Of a stretch of DNA of 27,614 bases, positions 7,252-15,028 are shown in pieces. The notes under the pieces are model-generated. The model was not told the DNA's origin. It made no database searches and saw only the letters and a program-made list of their open reading frames with translations. The DNA is from CAZVIK01 sp964627045 (GTDB lineage: Bacteria; Acidobacteriota; Terriglobia; Bryobacterales; Bryobacteraceae): positions 1-27,614 of the forward strand of contig CAZVIK010000033.1 in assembly GCA_964627045.1 (NCBI GenBank), given 5' to 3'. Numbering within the stretch: the stretch's first letter is position 1; every line of letters begins with the position of its first letter. The position numbers and the translations under genes were made by a program.

Positions 7252-8272
7252 TTTCTTCCATCCCTCGCAATCTGGCGATCACGTCGCTAATATCGATATT
7301 CACCGGACAGGCCGAAATGCAGCGTCCGCAGCCCACGCAACTGGGACGGCCGTACTCGGCCACGAACCCGCGCTGCTTGTGGTAATAGCGGAACTTGATG
7401 CGCGCCGCGCGGCCGTGGCGGAAATCCTCCCCGCCGGCCACCACCGCGTGCGTCGAAAACAGGCAACTGTCCCAGGAACGGCTGCGGCTGCCCTCGCGCT
7501 TGCCGAGCGCCACGTCGTCGGCCACGTCGTAGCAGTAGCAGGTGGGGCAGACCATGCTGCAGCTTCCGCAGGAGAGGCACTTCTCGCCGAGGTCCTTCCA
7601 CAGCGAGCTGTCGTACTCCATCTCGAAGATCTCGGGAAGGTCGCGGATCTCGACGTCAAGCTTGAAGGCCTTGTGCTTGGCGCTGGAGCGCTTCTTGTAC
7701 TCCTCGTAGTCGGCCTTGGCCATCGGCTCAAACAGCGGGCCGGTGGCTAGCACCATGTCGTCGCCGAGCGCCGTGCCCACCATCACCAGGTAGAAGTCGC
7801 CCAGGTCCTGGAAGAACAGGTCGAAGCCGCGATCGACGAAATCGGCGCGCATGGAGCGGCAAAAGCAGTGCTCGTCCGGAGTGCAGTCGATCCCGATGAT
7901 GGCGATGTTCTTGCGGCGCCGCTGGAAGTAGGTGTCGTTGTACTTGCCGCCAAACACCTGGTCCAGGATGTTGAGGCCGTAGATGTCGCAGGGGTGCACG
8001 CCGAACAGGATGATGCGGCGGTCGGCATCCGCCTGGCAGGCGACGTAGCCTTGTCCTTCTTTGTATTCGAACAGCGTGTCTTTCGGCGGCAGGAAGTACT
8101 TCTTCGGCGGCAGAATGGTGCGCGGATAGTCCAGCCGCGCTTCCGACCACAACGAAAGGCGCTTGAAGGCGTACTTCCCGTTCTGCTCGACCGGAGCGTG
8201 AACCTCGCCGAACTGCTGCACGACCGACGCGAAGAAGTCCAGGTTCTCTTTGGCTAACCGGAGCACTTTCAT
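7235..8272 (-). CDS. hydB: Hydrogenase iron-sulfur (beta) subunit
   Basis: The 345-residue protein matches sulfhydrogenase beta subunits: a large N-terminal domain (about 1-220, with GVHPCDIYGL and GIDCTPDEHCFC) and two [4Fe-4S] ferredoxin-like sites in the C-terminal third, Cys232/235/238/242 (with extra Cys245 and Cys247) and Cys312/315/318/322. It bridges electrons between HydD and the flavin subunit HydG, or to another acceptor; in archaeal relatives it is linked to sulfur or polysulfide reduction. ATG 8272 overlaps the stop of the upstream receiver gene as ATGA and gives the family's usual N-terminus (MKVLRLAKENLDFF); the longer open frame upstream is spurious. Confidence 0.93.
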   Translation of the reverse strand: MKVLRLAKENLDFFASVVQQFGEVHAPVEQNGKYAFKRLSLWSEARLDYPRTILPPKKYFLPPKDTLFEYKEGQGYVACQADADRRIILFGVHPCDIYGLNILDQVFGGKYNDTYFQRRRKNIAIIGIDCTPDEHCFCRSMRADFVDRGFDLFFQDLGDFYLVMVGTALGDDMVLATGPLFEPMAKADYEEYKKRSSAKHKAFKLDVEIRDLPEIFEMEYDSSLWKDLGEKCLSCGSCSMVCPTCYCYDVADDVALGKREGSRSRSWDSCLFSTHAVVAGGEDFRHGRAARIKFRYYHKQRGFVAEYGRPSCVGCGRCISACPVNIDISDVIARLRGMEENAPAK

Positions 8273-8682
8273 GACGCCACCTCCTTGGAGGCCGCCAGGC
8301 CCAATGTCTGGTTGACCTTCTCGAGCAGCTCGGTCAGATCGACCGGCTTGGCGAAGAAGGCGTCGTGCGCCAGCCAACTCGCCTCGGGGTTGACGCGGAA
8401 GCCCGGCACCACCGAGTACAGCGACGTGAGCACGAAGATAGGCGTCTTCTCCAGGCCCGGCGTATGCCGGATCTCCTGCACCGTGAAGAAGCCCTCGGTT
8501 CTCTCGCGCATCACCACGTCCATCAGAATCAGGTCGGGGCGCTCCGCCTTGGCCAGCTTCACACCCTCTCCGCCGTCGCTGGCGCGAAAGACCTGGAAGC
8601 CGTGGGACTCCAGGAAAGACGACATGGCTTCGCTGAAGTCCACGTCGTCATCGACAATCAGTATTTTCTTGTTTAAGGGCAT
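8269..8682 (-). CDS. Stand-alone response regulator receiver
   Basis: A 137-residue CheY-like protein made of a single receiver domain. The acidic pocket is DDD at residues 11-13, the phospho-acceptor is Asp55 (LILMDVVM), the switch Thr is Thr86 (VLTS) and the invariant Lys is Lys112 (FAKPVD). It has no DNA-binding or enzymatic output domain. An unusual loop (about residues 90-108, VVPGFRVNPEASWLAHD) lies between beta4 and beta5. It is coupled to hydB by an ATGA overlap and lies 24 bases after the receiver-kinase gene, so its synthesis is tied to the hydrogenase. It may pass phosphate onward or bind a partner protein directly. Confidence 0.92.
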   Translation of the reverse strand: MPLNKKILIVDDDVDFSEAMSSFLESHGFQVFRASDGGEGVKLAKAERPDLILMDVVMRERTEGFFTVQEIRHTPGLEKTPIFVLTSLYSVVPGFRVNPEASWLAHDAFFAKPVDLTELLEKVNQTLGLAASKEVAS

Positions 8683-8706
8683 TATCGGACCTTCCCAAGC
8701 TATCGA

Positions 8707-9864
8707 CTATTGCGGGCGCTCCTGCCAGGCGAGAAGCCTCACCCGGAACGTGGAGCCCACGCCTTCTTCACTCTCGACGGCGATCGATCCACCCAACTCG
8801 TTGACGATTCGCCGCGTGATCGCCAGTCCCAGGCCGGTGCCGGACGTCTTTTTGCCGTCCTGGATGCGGAAGAACTCCTGAAACAGCATCTGCCGGTACT
8901 TTTCGGGGATGCCGATCCCGGTGTCGGCGACCGAGACCACAATCTCAGCGGGCGTGCGCTCGGCGGTGACCGTCACCTTTCCGCCCGGCTTGTTGTACTT
9001 GATGGCGTTGACCACCAGGTTGTCGAAGACCACACTGATGCAACTGGCGTCGCCGGCCACGGCGCACTCCTCCTCGGGGAGGGTGCCTTCCAGCGAGATT
9101 CCCTCGGCGGCGGCCAGCACTTCGTAGGTCTTCAGGATTTCGAGAATCGTCTTCTTCAGATCGACCTTCACGCGCGGCCCGGCCAGTTGCCCGCCTTCCA
9201 GCTTGGACAGCGTCAGCCAGTCGCGGATGATGGCCTGGATCTCCTCGGTGCGCACGACGCAGCGGTTCAGCCATTCCTTCAGCTTCACCGGGTCGGGGTT
9301 GTCCTGGCGCCGCAGCACGTCCAGATACTGATGAATCGCCACCAGCGGCGTCTGAAGCTGGTGCGAAACGAACGAGACGAACCGGCGCTTCAGAAGCTCG
9401 TGCTCCATCTCGGCGCTGTGGGAGGCCAGCACCAGGCGGCGGTGCTCCAGGCCGCGCTGCACGACCAGCCTCAGTTCGTCCGGCGAGAACGGCTTTGGGA
9501 TGAAGTCGTAGGCGCCGTTCTTGATGGCCTCGACTGCGGTGTCGATGGTCGCGTATCCGGTGATCACGATGATGACGATCAGCGGATCGATCTCGTGGGT
9601 GCGCGCGACCACCTCCTGCCCGCTGATGCCGGGCATCTTGAGGTCCACCACCGCAAGAGCGGGCTTCAGGCGGGAGATGGCCTCCAGCCCGGCCGAGCCA
9701 TTGTCGAAAACCTCGACGTGGAAGCCGGACTTGGCGAGGATCTTCTCGCAGGACAGCCGCATGGCGCGGTCGTCGTCGATCACGACGACGGTCAGCGGCG
9801 CGGGCACGGATGCGGCGTCGCCGGGCGGCACTGCGGGAACGCTCGGGTCGTGGGAGGGAGTCAC
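8707..9864 (-). CDS. Receiver-histidine kinase hybrid (soluble)
   Basis: A 385-residue cytoplasmic protein with an N-terminal receiver (about 25-140: DDD at 30-32, phospho-Asp74 in AVVDLKMPG, Thr102, Lys124) followed by HisKA (His168 in FVSHQLQTPL) and HATPase (NLVVNAIKYN, DTGIGIP, SGTGLGLAI). No membrane segment is present, so input must come through phosphorylation of the receiver. The GTG start at 9864 is chosen because GTGA overlaps the stop of the upstream receiver gene; the longer open frame upstream would overlap that gene in an out-of-frame Arg/Pro-rich stretch. With receivers on both sides, it probably sits mid-chain in a phosphorelay. Confidence 0.9.
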   Translation of the reverse strand: MTPSHDPSVPAVPPGDAASVPAPLTVVVIDDDRAMRLSCEKILAKSGFHVEVFDNGSAGLEAISRLKPALAVVDLKMPGISGQEVVARTHEIDPLIVIIVITGYATIDTAVEAIKNGAYDFIPKPFSPDELRLVVQRGLEHRRLVLASHSAEMEHELLKRRFVSFVSHQLQTPLVAIHQYLDVLRRQDNPDPVKLKEWLNRCVVRTEEIQAIIRDWLTLSKLEGGQLAGPRVKVDLKKTILEILKTYEVLAAAEGISLEGTLPEEECAVAGDASCISVVFDNLVVNAIKYNKPGGKVTVTAERTPAEIVVSVADTGIGIPEKYRQMLFQEFFRIQDGKKTSGTGLGLAITRRIVNELGGSIAVESEEGVGSTFRVRLLAWQERPQ

Positions 9865-10289
9865 TGCGGGCGCACCGCCTGCGCGCGCCGGTCCGACACG
9901 GCCCGTTCCACAACATCGAGGAGGACGGGGACGTCCACGGGCTTGGTCAGGTATCGGTCCGGACGGATCATCTCGGCCTCCGGACACATGGCAAACAGTT
10001 CGTCGGGGCTCTGCGGGATGGAGGACAGCATGATCACCGGCACGTTGTGTATCTCTTCAAACGCTTCCTGATGCTTGATCGCCTGGCTCACGCCGTACCC
10101 CGCCGAGTCGCACTCCATCACGACATCCAGCAGTATGACGTCCGGCTTGCACTCGCCGGCCGTCTGAAGCCCCTCCTTCGCGCTGCCCGCCTGGCACACC
10201 TCGTAGCCCTGCGCTTCCAGGACGGTCTTCACCGAGATCCGGAAGTCCTCGTCGTCGTCGATCAGGAGCACTCTGGCACGCGCGGACAT
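9861..10289 (-). CDS. Stand-alone response regulator receiver, first gene of hydrogenase operon
   Basis: A 142-residue single-domain receiver: acidic pocket DDDED (11-15), phospho-Asp55 (VILLDVVM), Ser89/Ser90 in the switch position and Lys116 (LTKPVD). It shares the DVVM signature and the long beta4-beta5 loop with the second lone receiver (8269-8682), so the two may be paralogues. ATG 10289 is chosen because GGAG stands six bases upstream; an in-frame GTG at 10325 is less likely. It has no output domain. The kinase hybrid follows with a GTGA overlap. A TATAAT element 53 bases upstream makes it the probable first gene of the operon. Confidence 0.9.
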   Translation of the reverse strand: MSARARVLLIDDDEDFRISVKTVLEAQGYEVCQAGSAKEGLQTAGECKPDVILLDVVMECDSAGYGVSQAIKHQEAFEEIHNVPVIMLSSIPQSPDELFAMCPEAEMIRPDRYLTKPVDVPVLLDVVERAVSDRRAQAVRPQ

Positions 10290-10341
10290 CTGCGTCTCCA
10301 CACACCGGCCGGGCCGATTCTCCACCCAGCCTTAACTTAGG

Positions 10342-10347
10342 ATTATA
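10342..10347 (-). promoter_or_regulatory. Candidate -10 box of the hydrogenase operon promoter
   Basis: On the minus strand these bases read TATAAT, a perfect sigma-70 -10 hexamer in an otherwise very GC-rich gap between ssb and the first receiver gene. No good -35 box is found 16-18 bases upstream (best about 3 of 6), so the promoter may be activator-dependent. The expected transcript start is near 10335, leaving a leader of roughly 45 bases. Confidence 0.45.
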
Positions 10348-10356
10348 GAGTACTCT
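10347..10356. promoter_or_regulatory. Perfect 10-bp palindrome abutting the -10 box
   Basis: AGAGTACTCT is a perfect inverted repeat that shares one base with the candidate -10 box and lies in the spacer region. A dimeric regulator bound here would block or remodel the promoter. It is short, so chance occurrence is possible. Confidence 0.25.
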
Positions 10357-10449
10357 TATCCGAAACTGAAGCGCCCCCGAAACGCGCTGCGCGCAGCATC
10401 TGCGCGCCGGCCGGGAGGCCGCGGAATCGCTGCGCGAACGGCGCCGCGC

Positions 10450-10923
10450 CTAGAACGGAACGTCGTCGTCGCCGGCGCTGAAGTCGCCCGATGGCGCCTC
10501 TTCCGGCGGTTTGGAGGAAGGCCGCGGCCCGCTGCGCGCTGGAGGGCCGGACTGGGAACGCGTTTCATCGCCGGACCCGCCCTCGCCGCCGCGTCCGCCC
10601 ACCAGGATGACGTCGTCGGCCACCACTTCGGTGGTGTAGACCTTCTTTCCTTCCTTGTCCTCGTAGCTGCGTGTTTGCAGGCGGCCTTCCACGTAGACCT
10701 GCCGCCCCTTGGTGAGGTAGTTGGCCACGTTTTCCTGGCGCCAGAGAACGACGTTGTGCCAGTCGGTCTCCTCTTTCCATTCGCCGGTCTGCTGGTCTTT
10801 CCACCGCCGCGCGGTGGCGACCGAGAAGGTTGTGCGGGCGGCGCCGCCGGTCGTGAAACGGGTCTCCGCGTCCCGGCCGAGATTCCCCAGGAGGATCACT
10901 TTGTTGACGCTTCGGGATGCCAT
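10450..10923 (-). CDS. ssb: Single-stranded DNA-binding protein
   Basis: A 157-residue SSB. The OB fold (about 5-105) opens with SVNKVILLGNLGRDAETR and includes WHNVVLWRQ and the YVEGRLQTRSYEDKEG strand region. A Gly/Ser/Pro-rich flexible linker follows, and the acidic tip DDDVPF at the end recruits replication and repair partners. It coats single-stranded DNA as a tetramer. ATG 10923 is chosen over an upstream in-frame GTG because it has GGGA just upstream and gives the standard N-terminus. It lies upstream of, and on the same strand as, the hydrogenase operon but is separated by 160 bases holding a candidate promoter, so it is probably transcribed on its own. Confidence 0.95.
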   Translation of the reverse strand: MASRSVNKVILLGNLGRDAETRFTTGGAARTTFSVATARRWKDQQTGEWKEETDWHNVVLWRQENVANYLTKGRQVYVEGRLQTRSYEDKEGKKVYTTEVVADDVILVGGRGGEGGSGDETRSQSGPPARSGPRPSSKPPEEAPSGDFSAGDDDVPF

Positions 10924-11027
10924 ACTTCCCTGCACTCTAGCACAAAGCCGGAGCGGCGGGCCGGGGTGGACGGCCGTTGTAGAATGGCGGATAGGACGGG
11001 TCCCGTAGTTCGCCGGTCGCTGGACAC

Positions 11028-12260
11028 ATGGCAGCCAACTCCATCCGCTGGTGTCTCTTCCTGGGATTGGGTTTCGCCGCGGCGTTTCCCTGCTCGCCGC
11101 AGGAGGTGATGGGAGGCGCGGCCGGGCAGGGCGCCGTGCGGCTGGTTCAGACCGACCTGGCGGCGCTCGAGTTCGAGGAATCGCGCCGGGACCTGCCGTG
11201 CGACGTCACGCCTGTGAAGCCCGTCCTCGGGTTCGACCTGCGCATGCACGCCGGCTACCAGGTCTCCGTCCCGTTGCGCGAGCTGGCCGGGCGCGAAAAC
11301 CACCTCACGGTGATCTTCCGAGTGACCCTGGAGAACGCCAAGGACGAACCGGTCTACTTCACCCAGCGATTCCGCGTGCCGCCGATTGAAGAGGGCGCGC
11401 GCGGCGACACTTACCTGGACGGAGGCTTCGACCTGGGCGAAGGCAAATACCGCGTCGATTGGCTGATGCGCGATATGGCCGACCGCGTCTGCACGCACCA
11501 TTGGAGCATCGAGGCCGCGCTCCCCTCGCGCGACCGGGACGTGACGCTCTCCCTGGCGCCGGGTCGGCTGGAGGCCAGCAGCCTCGAGCCGTTCCGGGAG
11601 GACGAGCCGGTACGACGGGTTTCCGGGAGCGGTGGCCTGAACGTGAAGGTGCTGATCAACTTCGCGCCGCCCAATTCCCGCTCGCCGGTGCTTCAGCCGC
11701 ACGACCGGAACGCGCTGCTCGCGATCCTACGCAGCGTCGCGCGCGACCCCCGGATCGAACGCTTCAGCGTGGTGGCTTTTAACCTGCAGGAGCAGCGGGT
11801 GATTTTCCGGCAGGAAGAGACGGCCCGGGTGGATTACGCTGGGCTCGGCGACGCGCTGGGGTCGTTGAATCTCGGCACCGTGGACGTCGCCCGGCTGGCC
11901 AAAAAAAACAGCGACACCTGGTTCCTCGCGGACCTGATCCAGAAGGAGACGGCCTCGGCCGTGGCGGTCGATGCCCTGGTGTTCGCCGGGCCCAAGGCGA
12001 TGCTGGATGCCAACGTGCCGGGCGAAGAGCTTCGCAAGGTGGGCCCTCTCCCCTACCCCATGTTCTATCTGAACTACGTCCTGAGCCCCGCGCTGACGCC
12101 CTGGAGGGACGCCATCGGGAATGTGGTACGGTACTTTAAGGGAACCGAATATTCGATCACGCGTCCAAGGGATATGTGGTTCGCGGTGAACGAAATGGTG
12201 TCGCGGATCGCACAGGTGCGCGCCGGCCGTCCTGCGGCGCTCGCCGGGGGTGGAGAATGA
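11028..12260 (+). CDS. Exported conserved protein with VWA-like region
   Basis: I do not recognise a named family for this 410-residue protein. An N-terminal signal peptide is visible (WCLFLGLGFAAAF, cleavage near residue 22-25). Residues about 60-170 look like a beta-sandwich. Residues about 205-390 resemble a von Willebrand A fold (KVLINFAPP strand, FSVVAFNLQEQ, VDALVFAGPK) but lack a clear DxSxS metal site. Such VWA-related secreted proteins are common in Acidobacteria, and function is unknown. The stop overlaps the methyltransferase ATG as ATGA, so the two are translated together. No strong ribosome site precedes ATG 11028. Divergent from ssb, with about 100 bases between. Confidence 0.8.
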   Translation: MAANSIRWCLFLGLGFAAAFPCSPQEVMGGAAGQGAVRLVQTDLAALEFEESRRDLPCDVTPVKPVLGFDLRMHAGYQVSVPLRELAGRENHLTVIFRVTLENAKDEPVYFTQRFRVPPIEEGARGDTYLDGGFDLGEGKYRVDWLMRDMADRVCTHHWSIEAALPSRDRDVTLSLAPGRLEASSLEPFREDEPVRRVSGSGGLNVKVLINFAPPNSRSPVLQPHDRNALLAILRSVARDPRIERFSVVAFNLQEQRVIFRQEETARVDYAGLGDALGSLNLGTVDVARLAKKNSDTWFLADLIQKETASAVAVDALVFAGPKAMLDANVPGEELRKVGPLPYPMFYLNYVLSPALTPWRDAIGNVVRYFKGTEYSITRPRDMWFAVNEMVSRIAQVRAGRPAALAGGGE

Positions 12261-12826
12261 CATCGGGGGTTATGGCCGCGCCGCGCGTGGCGGCGGCCGT
12301 CGGCCTGCTGCTGGCATCGGGCGTAGCCAACGCCCAAAACCGTTTATCTCCCAACAACTTAGCTCCGTTTGTGCCGACCCCGGAGCCGGTGGTCGAACGC
12401 ATGCTCGAGGCCGCCGAGCTCAAGCCGGGCCAGACGCTCTACGATCTGGGCTGCGGCGACGGGCGCATCCTGTTCGTCGCGGCGCAGAAGTTCTCGGCCC
12501 GCGCCGTGGGCGTGGAGCTCTCCTCGAAACTGGTGAAGCAGACCGCCGACAAAGCCGCGGCGCTCGGGCTCCAGAACCAGGTCGAGGTGATCGAGGGCAA
12601 CCTGCTCGAGGTCAGCGTGAAGCCGGCCGACGTGGTGACGTTGTACCTTCAGCGGCTCACCAACGAGAAGCTGAAGCCGATCCTGAAGAAGCAACTCAAG
12701 CCCGGCGCGCGCGTCGTCAGCCACGACTACGAGATCATGGGCTGGCGTCCGGAGAAGATCGAGACGGTCACCGTCTACCAGCGCCCGCACACGATCTACG
12801 TCTACCGCATGCCGCCGGTCGAATAG
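12257..12826 (+). CDS. Class I SAM-dependent methyltransferase with apparent signal peptide
   Basis: The 189-residue protein starts with a hydrophobic segment (about 11-24) and a VANAQ cleavage-like site after residue 26. The rest is a Rossmann methyltransferase: motif I DLGCGDGR (63-70), an acidic end of strand 2 (VGVELSSKLV), then VVTLYLQRLTNEKL and RVVSHDYEIMGW. The pattern resembles the small FAM173-like protein-lysine methyltransferases. The start at 12257 overlaps the upstream stop as ATGA. Substrate is unknown. If the N-terminus really directs export, access to SAM is a puzzle; alternatively the segment acts as a membrane anchor with the enzyme facing the cytoplasm. Confidence 0.85.
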   Translation: MTSGVMAAPRVAAAVGLLLASGVANAQNRLSPNNLAPFVPTPEPVVERMLEAAELKPGQTLYDLGCGDGRILFVAAQKFSARAVGVELSSKLVKQTADKAAALGLQNQVEVIEGNLLEVSVKPADVVTLYLQRLTNEKLKPILKKQLKPGARVVSHDYEIMGWRPEKIETVTVYQRPHTIYVYRMPPVE

Positions 12827-12836
12827 GGCGGCGCGG

Positions 12837-14012
12837 CTACACCACTTCCAGGATCAGGCACTTCAGGTAGTGCGTCTCGGGCACCGTCAGAAGGATGGGG
12901 TGATCGCCCGCCTGCGTGCGCCGCTCCAGCACGCGCAGCGAGCAGCCGGCATCGAGCGACGCCGACGCCACCGCTTCCAGGAAGTCGGCTTCGCTGAAGT
13001 GGTGGGAGCACGAGCAGGTCACCAGGATGCCACCCGTCCGCAGCAACTTCATCGCCCGCAGGTTGATCTCTTTATAGCCGCGCGCGGCGCCGTCCACCCC
13101 GGAGCGGGACTTGGTGAAAGCCGGAGGGTCCAGCACCACGGTCGAAAACTCGCGCCCGCCGGCCGCGTAACCCGCCAGCAGTTCAAAGACGTCGGCCCCC
13201 TGGAAGGTCACGTTCGAAATACCGTTGGCGTCGCGGTTGGCCTGCGCCAGCCGCAGCGCCGCGCCGCTGCTGTCCACGGTCTCCACCGACTCGCAGCGCG
13301 CGGCCATGTGCAGCGCGAAGCCGCCGCCGCTGGTGAAACAGTCCAGGGCGCGGCCCCGGGCGTAGCGCGCCGCCGCCAGGTAGTTTTCCCGCTGGTCCAG
13401 GAACATCCCCGTCTTCTGCCCGCGCAGCAGGTCGGCCGAGAAGGCCAGGCCGTTCATCCGCACCTGCACCATCTCGGGGACTTCCCCGGCAAGGATCTTG
13501 GTTTCCAGCTTCAGACCCTCTTTGGCGCGCACCGCCGCGTCGTGGCGCGCCACGACGCCGGCCGGTTCCAGCAACTCGAGAAGACAGGAGACGATCTCGG
13601 GGAGGGCGCGGTCCATCCCCTGGTCGAGCGCCTGCACGACGAGGTAATTGGCGTAGCGGTCCACCACCAGCCCGGGCAGCCCGTCGGCTTCCCCGAACAC
13701 CACGCGGTAGGCGTCGCTCCCGGACACCACGCGCCGGCGCAGCGCGATGGCGGCCTCCAGCCGGCGCCGCAGGAAGCTCCGTCCTACGGCTTCCAGGCGG
13801 CGGCTGAGCAGGCGCAGAGAGATCTGCGAAGTCGAGCTGAAATGCGCCGTGCCGAGCGGCTTCCCGTTGGGGTCCACGACGGCGACGGCCTCGCCCGGCC
13901 CCGCATCGCCGCGGTCTACGATGTCGCTGGCGAAGATCCAGGGATGTCCCGAAGCGATGCGGGCTTCGGCCTTCCGGTTGACCCGGACCGTCGAACCCGG
14001 CCAGTGGCTCAC
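12837..14012 (-). CDS. rlmI: 23S rRNA (cytosine) methyltransferase, RlmI family
   Basis: A 391-residue enzyme predicted to make 5-methylcytosine in 23S rRNA (C1962 in E. coli) using SAM. An N-terminal PUA-like RNA-binding domain (about 1-75, with GHPWIFASDI) precedes a linker domain and the Rossmann catalytic domain: DCFTSGGGFALHMA for SAM binding, VVLDPPAFTKS (motif IV) and TCSCSHHF (motif VI with the catalytic cysteine). The GTG start overlaps the htpX stop as GTGA, so translation is coupled. It is convergent with the exported methyltransferase gene, with a 10-base gap. The exact target base is inferred from the family. Confidence 0.92.
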   Translation of the reverse strand: MSHWPGSTVRVNRKAEARIASGHPWIFASDIVDRGDAGPGEAVAVVDPNGKPLGTAHFSSTSQISLRLLSRRLEAVGRSFLRRRLEAAIALRRRVVSGSDAYRVVFGEADGLPGLVVDRYANYLVVQALDQGMDRALPEIVSCLLELLEPAGVVARHDAAVRAKEGLKLETKILAGEVPEMVQVRMNGLAFSADLLRGQKTGMFLDQRENYLAAARYARGRALDCFTSGGGFALHMAARCESVETVDSSGAALRLAQANRDANGISNVTFQGADVFELLAGYAAGGREFSTVVLDPPAFTKSRSGVDGAARGYKEINLRAMKLLRTGGILVTCSCSHHFSEADFLEAVASASLDAGCSLRVLERRTQAGDHPILLTVPETHYLKCLILEVV

Positions 14013-14851
14013 ACGCGCCCTAGCAGCCTGGCGACGCGCTGCTCAGTGGACGGATGTGTCGAAAACAGGCTCATCAACCCTCCTCCGCCAAAGGGCTTGA
14101 TGATGAACATGTGCGCCGTGGCAGGCGACGCGTCCATGGGGATTCGTTTGGAATAGTGCTCCAGCTTTTGTAGCGCCCGCACCAGCCCGTCGGGGCTGCC
14201 GGTGAACCGCGCGGCGGCGGCGTCGGCGCCGTACTCTCGCGTACGCGAGATCGACATCTGTATCAGCATAGCCGCAATCGGCGCCAGAACCAACATAAAA
14301 ATCGAGCCCAGCGCCCCGCCCCCGCGGCTGTCCTCGTCGCGGCTCCCGCCCATGAAGAACGCCATGCGCGCGATCATGGTGATGGCCGCGGCGATAGTCG
14401 CGGCCAGCGAACTGATGAGGATGTCGCGGTTGCGGATGTGCCCCAGTTCGTGCGCCAGCACGCCCTCCAACTCGCGGTCGTCCATCAGTTCCAGCAGGCC
14501 CGCGGTCACGGCCACCGACGAATGCGCCGGGTTGCGCCCGGTGGCGAAAGCGTTCGGGGACCGGTCCGGGACCACCCAAAGGCGCGGCATCGGCAGCCCC
14601 ATCTTCATCGTGAGGTTCTGCACCATCGGCCCCACCCGGCGGTACACGGCCGCGTTTTCGGTCTCGCTCACCGGCTGCGCCGAATACATCCGCAGCGCGA
14701 TCTTATCGGAGAAGAAGTAGCCGACGAAGTTCATCAGCCCGGCCAGAGCCAGGCCCATATACAGCCCCTGGCGGCCGGCCACCGCCTCGCCGCCCACCAG
14801 AAGCAAAGCGCTCAACGCTCCCAGGAGAACTACCGTCTTCACGCCGTTCAT
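14009..14851 (-). CDS. htpX: Membrane zinc metalloprotease HtpX
   Basis: The 280-residue M48 protease degrades misfolded membrane proteins. Two N-terminal membrane helices (about 5-25 and 30-47) are followed by the zinc site HELGH (His134, Glu135, His138), two further hydrophobic segments (about 145-168 and 180-200), and the third ligand Glu206 in SRTREYGADAAA. The ending FSTHPSTEQRVARL is typical. Length fits the family. It precedes rlmI with a four-base overlap. The 177 bases upstream, between htpX and the end of the DUF362 gene, hold no gene and no clear promoter that I can see. Confidence 0.95.
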   Translation of the reverse strand: MNGVKTVVLLGALSALLLVGGEAVAGRQGLYMGLALAGLMNFVGYFFSDKIALRMYSAQPVSETENAAVYRRVGPMVQNLTMKMGLPMPRLWVVPDRSPNAFATGRNPAHSSVAVTAGLLELMDDRELEGVLAHELGHIRNRDILISSLAATIAAAITMIARMAFFMGGSRDEDSRGGGALGSIFMLVLAPIAAMLIQMSISRTREYGADAAAARFTGSPDGLVRALQKLEHYSKRIPMDASPATAHMFIIKPFGGGGLMSLFSTHPSTEQRVARLLGRV

Positions 14852-15028
14852 CTTGATTTCATTTTGACATGGGCGAGTTCGCTCGCGCCCGTCCAGGCAG
14901 GCGCGCCGGGCCCGGGGGCCGCCGCGTCACTGCGTCGCCGGACCCGATCGCCGCCGCCGGTTTGTCCGAAGGGTCCGGCAACGACGCACAAGCCGGCTTC
15001 CGCTTGCGAAGCCTCCCCCCGCCGCGGC

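Noticed and set aside
10386..10397. A perfect 12-bp palindrome GCTGCGCGCAGC between ssb and the receiver gene.
   Set aside because: It could be part of an ssb terminator hairpin, but there is no T-run, and such palindromes are expected by chance in this GC-rich context.
14864..14869. A perfect plus-strand TTGACA (-35-like).
   Set aside because: No -10 box or plus-strand gene follows it; the next features on both sides are minus-strand genes.
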